Shown here one piece after another: positions 5,924-6,752 of a stretch of 6,752 nt of DNA; position 1 is the first letter of the stretch; every line of letters begins with the position of its first letter. Origin of the DNA: an uncultured Burkholderiales bacterium (GTDB lineage Bacteria; Pseudomonadota; Gammaproteobacteria; Burkholderiales; Thiobacillaceae); NCBI GenBank assembly GCA_937925755.1, contig CALAMX010000189.1:1-6752 (forward strand), given 5' to 3'. Under the pieces are notes generated by a model. The model did not search any database. It saw only the letters and a list, made by a program, of their open reading frames with translations, and was not told where the DNA came from. A program made the position numbers and the translations under genes.

Positions 5924-6535
5924 TCAGTCCTGCGCCGGCAGGGTGCAGCCAGGTCGGTCCCAGATCGCACGGGCGACGAGGGAATCGATGCCGGCGTAGA
6001 TCAGGTCGAAGACCAGGCGGTTCATCTTGCACACCCCCGTCTCCATGAGGGTGCGCGGCCCCTCCAGCATGATGTCGCGCACCGCCTCGAAGCTGCGCGT
6101 GTCTTGCCCGCAATGATGCAGATCGAACAGCCAGTCGTGGATCAGGAAGGCCGGGCCGTAGGTCCAGGGCGAGAAGTTGGGGATGGACCACAGGACGCGC
6201 GGGATGGAGCCGCCGTCGGTGAACATGCGGCCGGGGGCGATCGTCTCGCCGTTGGCGCGGACGAAACGGAAGGGCTTGGCGGTCTGGGGTTCGTGCAGGA
6301 ACAGCTCGGGCGCGACCCAGATGAGGCGCGGTTGGTCCTCGAAGCGGCCGATGGGGAAGTCGGGATAGAACTTGCGCGTCTCGATGCCGGCAGGCTCTGC
6401 GCCGCGCCCCTGAGCCTTGCCTCGCACATGGTCCCGGGTGGGTGGGGCAGGGCTCAATAGGGCATCCGGCAGCGCGTATTTGTGCGCCAGTGCCTTACGG
6501 TCTTTGGCCGAGAGCGTCGTCATCTTCCTTGCCAT
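5924..6535 (-). CDS. DUF1353-like protein of unknown function
   Basis: 203 residues. The C-terminal two thirds match what I know of DUF1353: FTDGGSIPR (105-113), then WSIPNFSPWTYGPAFLIHDW with HDWLFD at 133-138, then AVRDIMLEG (151-159) and a helical end with IYAGID (179-184). The conserved Asp, His and Asp residues suggest a metal or catalytic site, but no activity is established to my knowledge. Residues 1-50 are charged and Ala/Pro-rich, probably disordered. No signal peptide or membrane helix. DUF1353 proteins are often phage-encoded, but no other phage gene is visible. Starts at ATG 6535 (used here) or Met5 at 6523 are both possible; neither has a well-spaced Shine-Dalgarno (AAGGA lies two bases before Met5). 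It is first in the minus-strand series, 134 bp before the VIT-family gene. Confidence 0.7.
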   Translation of the reverse strand: MARKMTTLSAKDRKALAHKYALPDALLSPAPPTRDHVRGKAQGRGAEPAGIETRKFYPDFPIGRFEDQPRLIWVAPELFLHEPQTAKPFRFVRANGETIAPGRMFTDGGSIPRVLWSIPNFSPWTYGPAFLIHDWLFDLHHCGQDTRSFEAVRDIMLEGPRTLMETGVCKMNRLVFDLIYAGIDSLVARAIWDRPGCTLPAQD

Positions 6536-6564
6536 GGGGGTCTCATGGGAGCCAGTTTGCTTCT

Positions 6565-6573
6565 GTTATAGCA
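6565..6573 (-). promoter_or_regulatory. Extended -10 promoter for the DUF1353-like gene
   Basis: The minus strand reads TGCTATAAC, a TG-n-TATAAC extended -10 element with five of six bases of TATAAT. It sits about 30 bp before ATG 6535, giving a leader near 20-25 bases. No -35 hexamer is visible, which extended -10 promoters can tolerate. Confidence 0.45.
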
Positions 6574-6612
6574 CTGGCCGGATAGGGCAGGCGTTGACGA
6601 GGCCAACAGATC

Positions 6613-6646
6613 CGGCACTGTGCTCAAGTTCATAGCAGCCGTGCCG
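6613..6646. repeat. Hairpin upstream of the DUF1353-like promoter
   Basis: CGGCAC (6613-6618) pairs with GTGCCG (6641-6646), and TGCT (6621-6624) pairs with AGCA (6634-6637) around a 9-base loop, with a small internal loop between the stems. No T-run follows on either strand. It could be an operator-like inverted repeat or part of a repeat element. Confidence 0.35.
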
Positions 6647-6682
6647 TAATCGTGGGTAGGCTTGTGGACTTCGCCTCGGCTT

Positions 6683-6723
6683 TCTTTCGCGACGTCCTGG
6701 GGGTAGGACAGAGACGCGAAGGG
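6683..6723. repeat. Two-level hairpin near the right edge
   Basis: Outer arms TTCGCG (6686-6691) and CGCGAA (6715-6720), extendable by G-U and C-G pairs to 6683/6723, enclose inner arms GTCCT (6694-6698) and AGGAC (6705-6709) with a GGGGGT loop. It is not followed by a T-run directly, although the window ends in T6 about 24 bp later. Role unknown. Confidence 0.4.
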
Positions 6724-6752
6724 CAGATGTGTCCGACAACTAGGGATTTTTT

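Larger units (their letters stand above)
6536..6752. other. Right-edge region without a recognised gene
   Basis: 217 bp with two hairpins and a candidate promoter. A plus-strand frame from GTG 6652 stays open to the window edge (33 codons, VGRLVDFASAFFRDVLGVGQ and beyond), but has no Shine-Dalgarno and matches no family I recognise; it could be the start of a gene or noise. The end is a T6 run. Confidence 0.35.

Noticed and set aside
5790..6191. N-terminal extension of the VIT-family frame up to 6191
   Set aside because: It overlaps the DUF1353-like gene in another frame and has shadow-like composition rich in Arg, Pro and His; the recognisable ferritin-like domain begins at ATG 5789.
5522..6460. 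Long plus-strand frame across the VIT-family and DUF1353-like genes
   Set aside because: Antisense shadow spanning two real minus-strand genes, with biased composition and no motif.
1..6752. CRISPR array, tRNA, insertion sequence or defence island
   Set aside because: No spaced direct repeats, cloverleaf, transposase motif or nuclease/helicase gene is visible on either strand.

Overview
This GC-rich window carries five complete protein-coding genes, one partial gene at the left edge, and short intergenic stretches. The gene content suggests a proteobacterium, most likely gamma or beta: apolipoprotein N-acyltransferase, an E. coli-like selenophosphate synthetase, a short MetF, and tandem TCACGCC heptamers between genes. 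No 16S or other taxonomic marker is present, so this placement is an inference.

Left, plus strand: the last 27 codons of an unidentified, possibly membrane protein; about 205 bp without a gene; then lnt (TTG start) and selD, 36 bp apart and probably co-transcribed. Lnt adds the third acyl chain to lipoproteins. SelD makes selenophosphate for selenocysteine and/or 2-selenouridine in tRNA. They share no pathway.

Right, minus strand, read from right to left: a DUF1353-like protein, a ferritin-like/VIT1 membrane metal transporter, metF (5,10-methylenetetrahydrofolate reductase), then, after a 217-bp structured gap, a ketopantoate-reductase-like Rossmann enzyme. That last gene converges on selD, and the two overlap tail to tail by 11 bp. 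The VIT gene and metF are separated only by a 37-bp spacer made almost wholly of 7-bp repeats.

Most of the window is ordinary housekeeping sequence. I see no CRISPR array, transposase, tRNA, rRNA, toxin-antitoxin pair or defence cluster, and no convincing new multi-gene system. The points most worth a second look are the heptamer repeat where metF's ribosome-binding site should be, the apparent loss of the ExxH metal ligands in the ferritin-like half of the transporter, and several hairpins or repeat fragments in the non-coding gaps. Both ends of the window finish in six T's, so the edges may be assembly breakpoints.
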